Position numbers and translations under genes: made by a program. Shown one piece after another: positions 43,289 to 51,764 of a stretch of DNA of 55,595 bases. Position 1 is the stretch's first letter, and each line of letters opens with the position of its first letter. The stretch covers positions 36,969-92,563 of the forward strand of contig NZ_MBTG01000027.1 in assembly GCF_002027705.1 (NCBI RefSeq), given 5' to 3'. A model generated the notes under the pieces. The model searched no databases, was not told where the DNA came from, and worked only from the letters and a program-made list of their open reading frames with translations. This stretch comes from Paenibacillus ferrarius. GTDB lineage: Bacteria; Bacillota; Bacilli; Paenibacillales; NBRC-103111.

Positions 43289-43969
43289 ATGAAACACGAA
43301 ATCTTATATAAAGGCGCATTCCCGATGCTGAAAGTACAGCTCGAGCAAGGAGAGAATATCAAAGCGGAGTCAGGGGCCATGGTATCCATGTCGCCCAATG
43401 TTGAACTTAAGGGCACTGTGGATGGCGGCATTATGCGTGGATTAGGCCGGATGCTGAGCGGGGAGAAATTCTTTTTCCAAGAACTGACGCCCTCCAGAGG
43501 TCCCGGCGAGGTCTTGCTGGCACCTGCTGTCATTGGCGATATTGAGGCGGTCGAGCTTGATGGATCGTACAAGCTTTTAGTACAAAAAGACGGCTTTCTT
43601 GCCGGCACCTCGGGCATCCAAGTCAATACCAAAATGCAAAATCTCATGAGCGGATTCATGTCCGGCGAAGGCTTCTTCATCGTTGAAATTAGTGGAAAAG
43701 GCACCGTCTTCCTCTCATCTTATGGAGCCATTCATGCCATTAACTTGGGGCCTGGCGAAGAAGTTATCATTGACAACGGACATCTCGTTGCTTGGCCGGA
43801 TTACACACAATACAAGATCGAAAAAGCCGCCAAAGGCTGGCTCTCCAGCATCACGAGCGGTGAAGGCGTCGTCTGCCGATTCCGCGGCGAAGGTGTCGTG
43901 CTCATCCAAACTCGCAACCCGCAGAGCTTCGGCGGTTGGCTGAAACAGTTCATCCCAGGCGGCAGGTAA
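43289..43969 (+). CDS. AIM24/TIGR00266-family protein
   Basis: A 226-residue protein from ATG 43289 (GGAGG before). It is Gly-rich and beta-rich with ESGAMVSMSPNVELKG, VSAT-like GGIMRGLGRMLSGEKFF, and the final RGEGVVLIQTRNPQSF, all family signatures. Found in many bacteria and in mitochondria (AIM24); the biochemical role is not known. Confidence 0.9.
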   Translation: MKHEILYKGAFPMLKVQLEQGENIKAESGAMVSMSPNVELKGTVDGGIMRGLGRMLSGEKFFFQELTPSRGPGEVLLAPAVIGDIEAVELDGSYKLLVQKDGFLAGTSGIQVNTKMQNLMSGFMSGEGFFIVEISGKGTVFLSSYGAIHAINLGPGEEVIIDNGHLVAWPDYTQYKIEKAAKGWLSSITSGEGVVCRFRGEGVVLIQTRNPQSFGGWLKQFIPGGR

Positions 43970-44008
43970 ACATTGGCGGGATTGTAGGGACATGGCTAGA
44001 GGACCGGT

Positions 44009-44548
44009 TTAACCAGTCCAATCTCTACGGAGCAGGCCATATACAAGGTGATCAATATAATGATCGTATAACCACTCCGCTTCTCGGATATGGCCTTCTT
44101 GCCTAAACCCTAATTTCTCGGGAATCGCTTTGCTTTTCAAATTGCCAACGCCACATCTGATTTCCACTCTGTTTAAATCTAATTCTTTAAAGGCATACTC
44201 CACTAATCTTTTGCAAGATTTGGTCATTATTCCGTTGCCTTGATAGTTTTCGCCTAGCCAGTAGCCTATACTGGTTTTTTGGTTTGACCAATCAATGGCG
44301 TGATACCCAATGCATCCTGCGATTTCCCCATTAAACCAAATACCTGTTTGAAACCCATTATTGGATGCTTGTTGATTTTGACAAAATTGGATGAAGGATT
44401 TCGTATTTTCTATCTGCTCAGTACCATCAACCCACGGCAGCCATTCTCTGAGATAGTGTCTCGAGCCATCCGTTAGTGCGAACAACGCTGGGGCATCCTC
44501 TTGTTCAAGCACTTTAAGCGTAAGCTCCTCATCAATTTTCAAGAACAT
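44009..44548 (-). CDS. GNAT acetyltransferase, RimJ/RimL type
   Basis: About 179 residues from ATG 44548 (AGAGGGAT before; earlier ATG 44581 lacks one). It has the RimJ/RimL-type core with SIGYWLGENYQGNGIMT (acetyl-CoA loop, about 95-111) and VEIRCGVGNLKSKAIPEKLGF. It acetylates an N-terminal amine of a ribosomal protein or another amine; the substrate is not known. Confidence 0.88.
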   Translation of the reverse strand: MFLKIDEELTLKVLEQEDAPALFALTDGSRHYLREWLPWVDGTEQIENTKSFIQFCQNQQASNNGFQTGIWFNGEIAGCIGYHAIDWSNQKTSIGYWLGENYQGNGIMTKSCKRLVEYAFKELDLNRVEIRCGVGNLKSKAIPEKLGFRQEGHIREAEWLYDHYIDHLVYGLLRRDWTG

Positions 44549-44802
44549 GGTATCCCTCTTTTCCATATGGATTACTGTCATTATAGCGGGTAAAGAGGCA
44601 ATTAAACTAGTGATTTCAGCTTCATAAGTTAGACCTGTTCAGCAGGTAGGTTAATGATAAACAGTGCTTCGTTTCAGACATCTGGTTGCTGCATAGGACG
44701 CCCTTCACGTAGGGGCTTTTTTGCATATTTAAGCTGACGCTCCAGTTAACTACTTTGCTAGATACGAACATCAGCGGAAGAAAGCGGCTTTTGTGTAAAA
44801 GT

Positions 44803-45092
44803 AAAAGTGCGATTGTGTAACTTTTTCTTATTGGAATCGCCTTTATCCAATAAATCTCTGTTATTGTGTAGGCTTTTACTTGCTGGGACAGCCTTATCCA
44901 TAAATTCCTGCGATTGTGCAGGCTTTTTCATGCTGAGACAGCCTTTATCCATAAATTCCTGCGATTGTGCAGGCTTTTGAGGTCTATTTTGGATGAAAGG
45001 GTGAAAAAGCAGAAAATGCCTGCATAATTGCAGGCTTTTCTACTTTTTAGACGATTTCGCTTGAAAAAGCCTGCACTTTCGCAGGTTTTCAC
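44803..45092. repeat. 51-bp tandem repeat with CCTGC-GCAGG hairpins
   Basis: About four units with a period of 51 bp (CCTGCGATTGTGCAGGCTTT at 44907 and 44958; decayed units at about 44856 and 44806), spaced by CAGCCTTTATCCATAAATT. Then follow two further hairpins, CCTGCATAATTGCAGG (45018-45033) and CCTGCACTTTCGCAGG (45070-45085). Each forms a short stem with a loop of six bases followed by CTTTT or TTTTC. The same hairpin family recurs at 53.8-54.0 kb. Confidence 0.75.
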
Positions 45093-45282
45093 AGTCTTCG
45101 AAAGTTTTCGAAGGTCATCGAACCCTACTGATCGCTTGATGGGTGCCCAGAGCCCGGACACTAGGTGGCTGGCCTAAGGGAACTCCTCTTGGCATCATCC
45201 GTGAAAGTTGTTCCCGAGCCCAAACGGATAATACAAAAGAACCTGAGACAAATACCTCAGGTTCTTTATAACCCACTTCACA

Positions 45283-45540
45283 TCAGACACATCATCTTAC
45301 TTACTCTTCACCTTACTTCTTCATCTTACTTACTCTTCATCCTACTTACCCTTCACCTTACTCTTCATCTTACTTACTCTTCACCTTACTCTTCATCTCA
45401 CTTACTCTTCATCCTACTTACTCTTCACCCTACTCTCCATCTCACTCACTCTTCAGCTTACTCTTCATCTTACTTACTCTTGACCATACTCTCCATCTCA
45501 CTCACTCTTCAGCTTACTCTTCACCTGACTCATCATCTAA
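45283..45540. repeat. Degenerate CTTACTCTTCA-type tandem repeat
   Basis: About 260 bases of CTTACTTACTCTTCAYC variants with changing phase, just downstream of the aquaporin stop on the minus strand. Read on the plus strand it creates a Leu/Thr/Ser-rich frame that is not a believable gene. Confidence 0.75.
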
Positions 45541-45549
45541 CCCTCTGCA

Positions 45550-46239
45550 TCAGCTGCTTCGCACACCACTATTCATCCATTTATAAATCCACGCTGCCAA
45601 AGCCGCGCCAATCAGCGGGGCAATAATGAAGACCCATACCTGAGTGAGCGCTTTGCCGCCTATAAGCAGAGCTGGCCCCAAGCTTCTAGCTGGATTCACC
45701 GAGGTGCCAGTCAAACCGATACCAAGAATATGTACAAACGCAAGCGTCAAGCCAATGACCAAGCCAGCAACCGCGCTTGTGCTCACCGAAGACGTAACAC
45801 CTAGAATGGTATAAATAAACACAAACGATAACACAATTTCCACAACCACGGCCATCAGATCCGAAATGCCGATTCCGTATCCGGCGCCAAAACCATTTTG
45901 CCCCAGACTAGTCACAGCTTTTCCCGTAGAATGTATGATGCCATACAAGAGCCCGGCTCCAGCGATACCTCCAATGATTTGCGAAACGACATACCCGACA
46001 AAATCCTTGCCCGATAATTTACCGCTAAGCAGCATGGCGAATGAAACAGCTGGGTTGACATGGCAGCCTGATATGGGACCAATCACATAAGCTAACGCCA
46101 CAATCGATAGTCCGAAGGCAAAAGCAATACCTAAGTACCCCAAATCTCCACCTGCCGTAGCCGCCGAGCCGCACCCAAACAAGACTAGAATAAAAGTTCC
46201 TAACAATTCAGCCGCATACTTTTTTAATGATGACTTCAA
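45550..46239 (-). CDS. aqpZ: Aquaporin/MIP family channel
   Basis: A 229-residue protein with six helices and two NPA boxes: GCHVNPAVSFAML (about 70) and GTSVNPARSLGPALL (about 190). The Cys/His-type pore positions and the short C-loop match the water-selective AqpZ group rather than GlpF. Starts at TTG 46239 behind GAGGAGG. Confidence 0.9.
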   Translation of the reverse strand: MKSSLKKYAAELLGTFILVLFGCGSAATAGGDLGYLGIAFAFGLSIVALAYVIGPISGCHVNPAVSFAMLLSGKLSGKDFVGYVVSQIIGGIAGAGLLYGIIHSTGKAVTSLGQNGFGAGYGIGISDLMAVVVEIVLSFVFIYTILGVTSSVSTSAVAGLVIGLTLAFVHILGIGLTGTSVNPARSLGPALLIGGKALTQVWVFIIAPLIGAALAAWIYKWMNSGVRSS

Positions 46240-46394
46240 GATAATCCTCCTCTATTTTCTGTTGTTTCAGTCAGATGGAACGGTAATCAGGAAATGTATA
46301 TTCCGCTCCGACCATTAAATTACATTTATTTCCTAAGGCATAAGCCTAATGTAAGGGACTGAATAAAAACTGAACAAATCATAGAGGAATATTC

Positions 46395-46434
46395 TTGATT
46401 CTCTTCTCTTCTCTTCTCTTCTCTTCTCTTCTCT
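46395..46434. repeat. Pentanucleotide repeat (TTCTC)n
   Basis: About eight perfect TTCTC units directly downstream of the stop of the minus-strand gene 46437-47141. Such a repeat is prone to slip. Confidence 0.85.
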
Positions 46435-46436
46435 AA

Positions 46437-47141
46437 CTAGGGAATGAACGGAGTATTCATTTTCAGCCTGTCATATTCATAAATGGCTTGAAGTTTGTAC
46501 GGACTATTTTTCTCGGATTTCGCAAATACCCCCATATACCCTACATCCCTAAACTGGATATATTCCTTACTCGTCAATTCATCGAATCGGCTAGACTGCC
46601 AATAATAATGCAATTCCACAGGGGCTTTATACCATAACCAGTCTAAATCCGTCATTGGAAGACCTTGATGAGAGAGAACCCACAAACTAAATAAAACATG
46701 TGGATCCTCGATGTTAATTTCCGATTGCGGATTTTTGTCTTGTAACGCTAAGGCTGATTTGGACAAATGTTCATGAATTTCTGAGTTTGCTGAAAAATGA
46801 TATACGGCATTAACTTGGTTAAATTCTGCTGAATATTGGATGTCCTGCGAGTGAGCCTTTAATTGGCTCCATGATATTTTCGGTACATAAAAAGTTGAAA
46901 TGACGCAAATTAATCCAAAAATCAGCGCAGTAGTCAAGATCGGCTTTTTAGCTTTTTTCATGTAAACGAAAGCGATGATAACACCGACAGGAACCAAAAG
47001 GCCAAATAAGTTCACGTAAACATTGCAAACCAAATAAACGACAACAATCGTAAGCCACATTGGCTTCGTTATGCTTTGGCGTTGATTAACATACGACAAC
47101 AAGAGCAGCACAAGTAAGCCGCCCCATAGCAACCATCCCAT
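46437..47141 (-). CDS. Membrane-anchored protein of unknown function
   Basis: About 234 residues from ATG 47141 (AAAGGAGG before). Four hydrophobic helices in the first 100 residues (WGGLLVLLLLSYVN, and others), then a soluble domain of about 130 residues with CISTFYVPKISWSQLKAHSQ and many Trp and Tyr. No motif I recognise. Confidence 0.75.
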   Translation of the reverse strand: MGWLLWGGLLVLLLLSYVNQRQSITKPMWLTIVVVYLVCNVYVNLFGLLVPVGVIIAFVYMKKAKKPILTTALIFGLICVISTFYVPKISWSQLKAHSQDIQYSAEFNQVNAVYHFSANSEIHEHLSKSALALQDKNPQSEINIEDPHVLFSLWVLSHQGLPMTDLDWLWYKAPVELHYYWQSSRFDELTSKEYIQFRDVGYMGVFAKSEKNSPYKLQAIYEYDRLKMNTPFIP

Positions 47142-47242
47142 AGTAGCCTCCTTTACCCCGTAATCCCCCACTAAATATTACCATTACGCAAAATGTAAGG
47201 AAATAGTCCAAATTGACTCATAATCAACCGTTTCTATACAAA

Positions 47243-47273
47243 AAATCCCCTGAAAGCTCAGCTTTCAGAGGAT
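47243..47273 (-). terminator. Terminator of glcDF operon
   Basis: CCTCTGAAAGCT-g-AGCTTTCAGGGG followed by ATTTTTTG on the minus strand. Confidence 0.85.
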
Positions 47274-47300
47274 TCTCCCCTTACACTTATTTACACTCGT

Positions 47301-48614
47301 CTATACACGCTCATACAGAAAATCCACAATATGCACGGCCTGCATATTCATCCCTGCGGCATGTTTATCAATGCCCAGCTTCATCTGCAGCAAGCAGCCA
47401 GGATTGCTGGTCACGATGTAATGTGCTTCCGTTGACTTGGCGTGATCCATTTTGCGATCAAGGATCGTGTTCGCCATATCCGGCTCCGTCAGGTTATAAA
47501 TCCCTGCAGATCCGCAGCAGGAACCGGCATCCTTCATCTCCACAAAGGTTGTGTTCGGCAGCTGTTTCAAGAGCTTGCGCGGGGACTCTCCTGCTTTCAT
47601 CACGTTGCGAAGATGGCAGGAATCCTGATACGTAATGCGAACGCCCGGCCCTTCCGCGAAGGGGAGAGGACGGCCTTTTTCCAGCAAAATTGTGCTGATG
47701 TCCTTCACACGACTTGCGAACCATTTCGCCTGCTCATGCCACTGGGCATCTTCATGCAGCAAATGGTCATATTCGACCAATATAGCGCCGCAGCCGCCCG
47801 CATTGGACACAATGTAATCAACGCCAGCGTCTTGAAAGGCGCGTATATTATGACGGGCAAGCTGTCTCGCTTGATCCATCTCTCCGCTGTGAGCGTGGAG
47901 CGCTCCGCAGCAGTTTTGCGCTTCGGGGATGACGACATCGAAGCCAGCCTTGGCCAGCAGCTGTACGGTTTTGCGGTTGGTTTCGGTGAACAGCACATCC
48001 ATTAAACAACCACGGAACATTCCCACCGTTCCTACTTTTTCGCCGACGGCAGGAATTCTCGTGCCAAGCTGATCAATAACGCCATTTCCTGTAGCATCAG
48101 GCAAAATACGTTCCATCGCTGACATCTGCTTGGAGAACAGGCCAACCACGCCGGTTTTTCTGACGATGGTTTGAGCGCCTGACTTCTGGTACAAACGAAG
48201 TCCCTTGCCGAGCAGCCTCATCCGGTTCTGATGCGGGAAAAGCTGTCTGAAGACGAGCTTGCGCACGCCTTTGACCCATACCCGATGCTGCTTCGTATGA
48301 TCTTCGATCGCATCCCGCGCCTGCTCGATCAGCTGACCGTACTTCACATCCGCCGGACAGGCCGGTTCACAAGCTCGGCAGCCCAGACAATGGCCCATCT
48401 GCTCTTCGAAACGAACATTCGGCTCCATCAGTCCGTCCACGGTCGCTTTCATCAAAGAAATCCGGCCGCGAGGCGACTCGGCTTCCACGCCAGTTTCTTT
48501 GAAAGTTGGACAAGCCGGCAGGCAGAAGCCGCAGCGCATGCAGTTCGTTAGCTGATCATAATCGAGCTTCAAACGCAAAGATTCCTGCAGTGATTTCGCT
48601 GTTGCGTTAGACAC
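47301..48614 (-). CDS. glcF: Glycolate/lactate oxidase iron-sulfur subunit GlcF
   Basis: A 437-residue protein with two 4Fe-4S motifs (CMRCGFCLPACPTFKE, about 22-37, and CLGCRACEPACPADV, about 74-88) and two Cys-rich CCG-type domains (NCCGALHAHSG, about 237, and CGSAGIYNLTEP, about 365) as in GlcF. It passes electrons from the flavin subunit into the quinone pool at the membrane. GTG 48614 overlaps the GlcD stop by eight bases. Confidence 0.92.
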   Translation of the reverse strand: MSNATAKSLQESLRLKLDYDQLTNCMRCGFCLPACPTFKETGVEAESPRGRISLMKATVDGLMEPNVRFEEQMGHCLGCRACEPACPADVKYGQLIEQARDAIEDHTKQHRVWVKGVRKLVFRQLFPHQNRMRLLGKGLRLYQKSGAQTIVRKTGVVGLFSKQMSAMERILPDATGNGVIDQLGTRIPAVGEKVGTVGMFRGCLMDVLFTETNRKTVQLLAKAGFDVVIPEAQNCCGALHAHSGEMDQARQLARHNIRAFQDAGVDYIVSNAGGCGAILVEYDHLLHEDAQWHEQAKWFASRVKDISTILLEKGRPLPFAEGPGVRITYQDSCHLRNVMKAGESPRKLLKQLPNTTFVEMKDAGSCCGSAGIYNLTEPDMANTILDRKMDHAKSTEAHYIVTSNPGCLLQMKLGIDKHAAGMNMQAVHIVDFLYERV

Positions 48615-50028
48615 GATCGATCACCACCCTGCGTCTGGACTCCTTGGCGAACATTTTGCCTGGGTTCAAAATATTCAAAGGATCAAAGCCCTGTTTAATG
48701 CTCTTCATAATCGCAATCCCGGTGCTGCCAACTTTCCATTCCAGGAAAGGCGCTTTGACAAGACCAACGCCATGCTCGCCTGTTATGGTGCCGCCAAGTC
48801 GAATCGCTTCTTCGAAGATTTCCTCGAAGGCGGCTTCAACCCGCTCAATTTCATCGTGGTCCCTCGCATCGGTCGTCGCCGTAGGATGCAGGTTGCCATC
48901 TCCCGCGTGGCCGAAGGTGCAGATCTGCACATTGTATTTAAGCGCAATGCGATTAATTTGCAGCACCATCTCGGCAATTTCCGAACGCGGCACGGTTGCA
49001 TCTTCCAAGATGGTCGTCGGGCGAAGCCTAGCTAGCGCCGTAAAAGCACTGCGTCTAGCTGTAAGCAGCTTCAGCGCTTCCTCTTGATTGCTGGCGATGC
49101 TGATCTGATCCGCTTGCTCTTCCTGACAAATCTCCGAGATCCGCGCAATATCCCGCTCCACGGTTTCCATCTCGCCATCTTGCTCAATGAGCAGAATGGC
49201 TGCCATATCCAAAGGAAGCCCCAGCTTCGCGAAATCGTTAACGACACGAATCGTCGGGTTATCCATGAATTCCAGTGTCGCCGGAATGATGCGATTTTCA
49301 ATAATCGCCGACACCGTTCGTGCCGCTCCGTATATATCTTTGAACATAGCCAGCATCGTCTTCTTATATTTCGGCGGTGGAATGAGCTTGAGCGTTGCTT
49401 CGGTAATGACCGCCAAGGTTCCTTCCGATCCGATCAGCAGCTTCGTCAAATCGTAACCCGCTACGTCTTTCATCAATTTGCCGCCCGTACGCATAATCTC
49501 TCCCGAAGCCAGCACGCACTCAAGACCGATCACATAATCTTTGGTCGTGCCATATTTCAAGCCTCGCAAGCCCCCAGAGCATTCGGCGATATTGCCGCCA
49601 ATCGTGGAAATAGCCATACTGCTCGGATCCGGTGGGTAAAAGAGCCCAAGACCCTCAATATGCTCAATGAACGTCTTCGTAATGATGCCTGGCTGCACGG
49701 TCGCTGTCAGGTTCTGCATATCAACCTCGAGGATCGCATTCATCCGATGCATGACCATCACGATGCCGCCTTGAACAGGAACCGTGCCGCCGCACAAGTT
49801 CGTCCCCGATCCCCGGCTGACCAGCGGTATCCGATGCTCGCTTAATACCTTCATTATCGCGGACACCTGCGCGGTGTCCTTAGGGTAAATGACACCCTCC
49901 GGGAGCTGCTGCAGCATCGGCGTGCCATCATAGGAATGGGTAACAAGTGTTTCCATGTCATCTTTGAAGTGAGATTCGCCAACGATTTGACGAAGCTTTA
50001 TTTTTACATCATTTTCAAGCATGTTCAT
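48607..50028 (-). CDS. glcD: Glycolate/D-lactate oxidase FAD subunit GlcD
   Basis: A 473-residue FAD-linked oxidase of the vanillyl-alcohol-oxidase fold with PLVSRGSGTNLCGGTVPV (FAD-binding, about 50-67), SSMAISTIGGNIAECSGGLR, and C-terminal TITGEHGVGLVKAPFL. It oxidises glycolate or D-lactate to the 2-oxo acid. ATG 50028 (AAGGAGGACAATGAAC before it). It is encoded upstream of GlcF; a GlcE-like subunit is not present, as is usual in Bacillales. Confidence 0.92.
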   Translation of the reverse strand: MNMLENDVKIKLRQIVGESHFKDDMETLVTHSYDGTPMLQQLPEGVIYPKDTAQVSAIMKVLSEHRIPLVSRGSGTNLCGGTVPVQGGIVMVMHRMNAILEVDMQNLTATVQPGIITKTFIEHIEGLGLFYPPDPSSMAISTIGGNIAECSGGLRGLKYGTTKDYVIGLECVLASGEIMRTGGKLMKDVAGYDLTKLLIGSEGTLAVITEATLKLIPPPKYKKTMLAMFKDIYGAARTVSAIIENRIIPATLEFMDNPTIRVVNDFAKLGLPLDMAAILLIEQDGEMETVERDIARISEICQEEQADQISIASNQEEALKLLTARRSAFTALARLRPTTILEDATVPRSEIAEMVLQINRIALKYNVQICTFGHAGDGNLHPTATTDARDHDEIERVEAAFEEIFEEAIRLGGTITGEHGVGLVKAPFLEWKVGSTGIAIMKSIKQGFDPLNILNPGKMFAKESRRRVVIDRV

Positions 50029-50056
50029 TGTCCTCCTTAACGTAACTAGTCATCAT

Positions 50057-50093
50057 GTCATCTGATGACTTTTTTCTTATAATAGCGTATAAT
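50057..50093 (+). promoter_or_regulatory. Operator and promoter between glcD and the FadR-type regulator
   Basis: A perfect palindrome GTCATC-t-GATGAC (50057-50069) overlaps a -35-like ATGACT (50065-50070), with TATAAT at 50088-50093 (17 bases away). The site lies midway between the divergent genes, so the regulator may act on both. Confidence 0.6.
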
Positions 50094-50132
50094 AAAACCA
50101 TTGTATAGAGAAGATTTTGCGGAGGTATTTCC

Positions 50133-50849
50133 ATGACATTTGAGCGGATCAAGCCGCAAAAAGGCTCTGAGATCGTAATGACGCATATGAAAGAGCAGAT
50201 TCAAGCAGGCAGCTATCTTCCTGGGAGCAAGCTCCCTACCGTTGATCAGCTGGCCGTTAGCTTCGAAGTTGGCCGATCCACGATTCGCGAAGCGATGAGC
50301 GCTTTGAAGGCGATGGGCTGGGTCGATATTCGCCATGGCGGCGGCACTTTCGTCAGCAAAACGCTGCCCTCGGGCGATGGGCTCGACAACGGAGGAGACC
50401 TCTTCTACCAAACAGAGTCGTTTCAAGAAGTACTCGAGGTTCGCAAATTTATTGAAGCTGGCTGCGCTTCGCTAGCCGCTGAGCGGCGCACTGAGGATGA
50501 TCTGCAGCTGCTGGCACAAGCCATCCAAGAGATGGAGGCCGCGATTGACAATGAATCTCTGAGTGAACAAGCGGATATCAGGTTCCATCTGAGTGTTGCC
50601 AAGGCGTCCCACAACTCTTTATTTCTAAACATGATGGAATCGTTGACGGATCGCCTGCAGGAAAGCATGAAGGAATCGCGGAGGCTTTGGTTTTTTGCTG
50701 AGCGTGCTTCCGTCAAGCTGCTTATTCAGGAGCACAAAGACATTTACGAGGCGATCAAAGATCAGGACGCCAAGCTGGCAGAAGAACGAGTTATGCAGCA
50801 CATCTTGAAGGTTGATCGGGTTGTCCAAAAGCTGGGAGCGAAAGCTTAA
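50133..50849 (+). CDS. FadR-family (GntR) transcriptional regulator
   Basis: A 238-residue protein. N-terminal winged helix (about 12-75, KLPTVDQLAVSFEVGRSTIREAMSALKAM) and C-terminal FCD ligand-binding domain (about 90-225) with metal ligands in DIRFHLSVAKASHN and EHKDIYEAIKDQD. It corresponds to LldR/GlcC-type control of lactate or glycolate use. ATG 50133 follows GGAGGTAT. Confidence 0.92.
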   Translation: MTFERIKPQKGSEIVMTHMKEQIQAGSYLPGSKLPTVDQLAVSFEVGRSTIREAMSALKAMGWVDIRHGGGTFVSKTLPSGDGLDNGGDLFYQTESFQEVLEVRKFIEAGCASLAAERRTEDDLQLLAQAIQEMEAAIDNESLSEQADIRFHLSVAKASHNSLFLNMMESLTDRLQESMKESRRLWFFAERASVKLLIQEHKDIYEAIKDQDAKLAEERVMQHILKVDRVVQKLGAKA

Positions 50850-50852
50850 AAA

Positions 50853-50892
50853 CAAAACACGAGAATTTCTCAGCGAAGTTCTCGTGTTTTTT
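50853..50892 (+). terminator. Terminator after the FadR-type regulator
   Basis: AAAACACGAGAA pairs with TTCTCGTGTTTT, followed by TTTCC. Confidence 0.85.
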
Positions 50893-50910
50893 TCCTATTT
50901 ATGATAATAT

Positions 50911-50948
50911 GGTTTTATAAAATAAACTTGGTTTTGTATATAAAACCA
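50911..50948 (+). promoter_or_regulatory. IclR-type operator candidates
   Basis: TGGTTTTGTATATAAAACCA (50929-50948) is a near-perfect palindrome with 7-bp arms. A related half-site TGGTTTTATA starts at 50910, giving 9-bp arms when read as one site 50911-50947. Position about 55 bases before the IclR-type gene fits autoregulation and control of the downstream genes. Confidence 0.6.
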
Positions 50949-51000
50949 CACTTCGAAAGCATCACACTGCCTTTGGTTATCAAAGCAAGGAGGTCCTTGA

Positions 51001-51750
51001 GTGGATGATAAATATCGCGTTCCCGCGATCGAACGTGCCCACCTGATTCTCAAAGAAATCTCGCTGCACCCAGGAAAGCTGAAGCTCATCGACTTGTCCC
51101 GCACCCTTGCCATTAACAAAAGCTCCATGTATTCCTTGCTGTTAACGCTGGAAAATCTGGGATGGGTAGAAAAAGAAACCGGAGAGACCTACCGTTTGGG
51201 ACGCGAGCTGTCTCGCCTGGGTCATGCTGCATTTCAGCGGAGCAACCTGAATGATGCTTTTCATAAAGAGGGCTCCCTATCCAAGCTGCGACTGGGCGAA
51301 TCCTTCCAACTTGCCAAACTAGACGGTAGAGAAGTCCTCTATATCGCCAAAGAGGAAGCGCTTACGCCAGTCCGATTAGCATCGGAGCCTGGCATGCGTC
51401 TCCCCGCACACGCCACTGCACTCGGGAAGGTTATGCTGGCCGATCTCAGCAATGATGACATTGATGCTCTTTATCCTGCGGACCAAGAGCCCTTTCCTCA
51501 TTTGACGGTCAATTCCATGACGACTGTACAGGCCCTGAAGCTGAGCTTGGAGCAAATCCGTGAACAAGGCTACGCTCTGGACCTGGAAGAAGCCGTGATT
51601 GGCTTTAGCTGCGCAGCCGCACCTATTCGCAATGCCCAAGGCCAAGTTATCGCCGCTGTCAGCTGCTCCATGATGTTGCCGCAATGGGAACAGAAGAAGC
51701 AGTCCTGTATAGAAGAAGTTTGTAAGCTGGCTCACCAATTATCCGATTAA
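51001..51750 (+). CDS. IclR-family transcriptional regulator
   Basis: A 249-residue protein starting at GTG 51001 (AAGGAGG before it). Winged helix (about 8-70, KLIDLSRTLAINKSSMYSLL) and effector domain with GMRLPAHATALGKVMLAD and QGYALDLEEAVIGFSCAAAPI. IclR-type KdgR regulators often control deoxysugar degradation, which matches the two enzymes that follow in the same operon. Confidence 0.92.
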   Translation: MDDKYRVPAIERAHLILKEISLHPGKLKLIDLSRTLAINKSSMYSLLLTLENLGWVEKETGETYRLGRELSRLGHAAFQRSNLNDAFHKEGSLSKLRLGESFQLAKLDGREVLYIAKEEALTPVRLASEPGMRLPAHATALGKVMLADLSNDDIDALYPADQEPFPHLTVNSMTTVQALKLSLEQIREQGYALDLEEAVIGFSCAAAPIRNAQGQVIAAVSCSMMLPQWEQKKQSCIEEVCKLAHQLSD

Positions 51751-51764
51751 AAAGGAGAATTAAG

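Larger units (their letters stand above)
44549..45549. other. 1-kb gene-free stretch made of repeats
   Basis: Holds a 51-bp tandem repeat, hairpins with CCTGC...GCAGG arms and a CT-rich degenerate repeat, each listed separately. Short frames across it (44758-44952, 44928-45161 minus, 45165-45626 plus) are produced by the repeats and have no ribosome binding site. Confidence 0.65.

Noticed and set aside
44758..45161. Minus-strand frames with a 17-residue repeat
   Set aside because: Period 51 bp gives a repeat in frame by chance; no ribosome binding site, and the same DNA family appears elsewhere as hairpins without a frame.
45165..45626. 153-codon frame rich in Leu/Thr/Ser
   Set aside because: Produced by the CTTACTCTTCA repeat; it also runs into the aquaporin gene on the other strand.
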